The notes under the pieces: model-generated | What the model was told of the DNA's origin: nothing | The model's input: only the letters and a program-made list of their open reading frames with translations | The model's database searches: none | Assembly (NCBI GenBank): GCA_964468725.1 | Contig: CAYXVU010000303.1 | Span: forward strand, 1-6,478 | Direction: 5' to 3' | DNA length: 6,478 nt | Origin: CAYXVU01 sp964468725 | Lineage (GTDB): Bacteria > Acidobacteriota > Blastocatellia > UBA7656 | Shown here: piece after piece, positions 5,823 to 6,478 of the stretch | Position numbering within the stretch: position 1 is the first letter of the stretch | Layout: each line of letters opens with the position of its first letter | Program-made: the position numbers and the translations under genes

Positions 5823-6478
5823 ATGAATATATTGCCTATCAATTTAGATGATTTGATCCATGCTCGCTCGATTGAATCCGTGCGGCTAGAATTTAAGAAA
5901 GCTTGGTCTGAGCAGACATTGTCTCAAGTGATTCGCACAATATGCGCCTTTGCAAATGACTTTTTCAACCTTAATGGCGGATACATTGTCATTGGAATGG
6001 AAGAGCAGAATGGGTTACCCATTCTGCCTCCACAGGGACTAGATGGAGAAAACTTAGAGACCATACAAAAACAGATCCGAGGCAACTGCAAACGTATTGA
6101 CCCCGAATATCAACCGATCATCTCCCCCGAAGTCTATCAAGGGAAACTGATCATCATTGTTTGGGCGCCAGCCGGAGATTTGCGCCCTTATCAAGCACCG
6201 AAGGATATACAACAAAGCGCAGAGCGAGCCTATTATGTGCGTCAAGGCAGTGAAACCATAGAGGCTAAAGGAGACATCCGCGCTCAGCTAATGCAGATGA
6301 CAGCAAAAGTTCCTTTTGATGATCGTCGAAGCCTTGAGGTTTCTATTGATGTTCTTTCCCCTACGTTAGTGAGAAACTTTCTTTCTGACATCAAGAGTGA
6401 TTTAGTGTCACTGGGAGTTGAGGTTCCGGATCGTGATCTTTATCGCTACCTTCGGGTTTCCACAAAAGTAAATGGCTA
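5823..6478 (+). CDS. AlbA_2/Schlafen-type putative ATP/DNA-binding protein, 3' end cut by window
   Basis: 218 residues are present and the frame is still open at the edge. The AlbA_2 domain (about 14-145) shows ESVRLEFKKAW (18-28, the usual E-S-x-x-x-E-F-K), VIRTICAFAND (36-46, the conserved A-F-A-N) and GGYIVIGMEE (52-61), then AYYVRQGSETIEA (136-148). VPFDDRRSLEVSID and LVRNFLSDIKSDL follow, as in the RecG-like proteins annotated as COG2865, usually 400-550 aa with a C-terminal HATPase-like part not seen here. Such proteins are common accessory genes, several linked to transcriptional control or phage defence; their biochemistry is poorly known. Base composition differs from the neighbours: a 60-base sample (6301-6360) is 42% GC against 60% in nurA (4141-4200), suggesting separate acquisition. 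Ribosome site is a weak GAGAAAAAG. Confidence 0.85.
   Translation, partial: MNILPINLDDLIHARSIESVRLEFKKAWSEQTLSQVIRTICAFANDFFNLNGGYIVIGMEEQNGLPILPPQGLDGENLETIQKQIRGNCKRIDPEYQPIISPEVYQGKLIIIVWAPAGDLRPYQAPKDIQQSAERAYYVRQGSETIEAKGDIRAQLMQMTAKVPFDDRRSLEVSIDVLSPTLVRNFLSDIKSDLVSLGVEVPDRDLYRYLRVSTKVNG

Noticed and set aside
1..6478. tRNA, rRNA or riboswitch genes
   Set aside because: No cloverleaf with a T-loop GGTTCRA pattern in the right setting, no rRNA-like sequence and no riboswitch core were noticed in the intergenic stretches by eye.

Overview
The window is ordinary bacterial chromosome, about 55-60% GC in the central genes, with compact gene spacing. A bacterial NurA nuclease paired with a free-standing HAS-barrel protein, a DUF5658 membrane protein, a PucR regulator and a decayed IS3-type transposase gene together would suit an environmental lineage such as Acidobacteriota (Blastocatellia-like). 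That assignment is an impression from gene content, and a cyanobacterial or Chloroflexota-like source cannot be excluded.

Layout: (1) Positions 13-277 hold the remnant of an IS3-family orfA, broken by an amber stop and a 1-base frameshift. (2) Positions 305-3134 carry three minus-strand genes in the order GNAT acetyltransferase -> PucR-type regulator -> EamA/DMT permease. They are loosely spaced but co-directional. (3) Positions 3135-3322 form a divergent control region with two TTGACT hexamers in mirror orientation. (4) Positions 3323-5195 hold nurA and a HAS-barrel gene on the plus strand. They are separated by a 91-bp spacer with a heptad tandem repeat and two competing inverted repeats, one of which covers the Shine-Dalgarno of the second gene. 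(5) Positions 5216-5275 hold a long hairpin with a perfect 15-bp outer stem, probably a bidirectional terminator. (6) Positions 5285-5608 encode a small DUF5658 membrane protein on the minus strand. (7) From 5823 to the window edge is a plus-strand, clearly AT-richer AlbA_2/Schlafen-type ATP-binding protein gene, cut by the window.

The most interesting unit is the nurA/HAS-barrel pair. NurA normally works with the HerA translocase, whose N-terminal HAS-barrel is the NurA docking domain. Here the HAS-barrel is a separate small protein and no HerA ATPase is in the window, so the pair either uses a distant HerA or forms a different assembly. Further downstream, past the terminator and the DUF5658 gene, an AlbA_2 gene of different base composition may mark the edge of an acquired segment. 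The PucR/EamA/GNAT cluster looks like metabolite-responsive control of a small-molecule permease, with no substrate indicated by the sequence.
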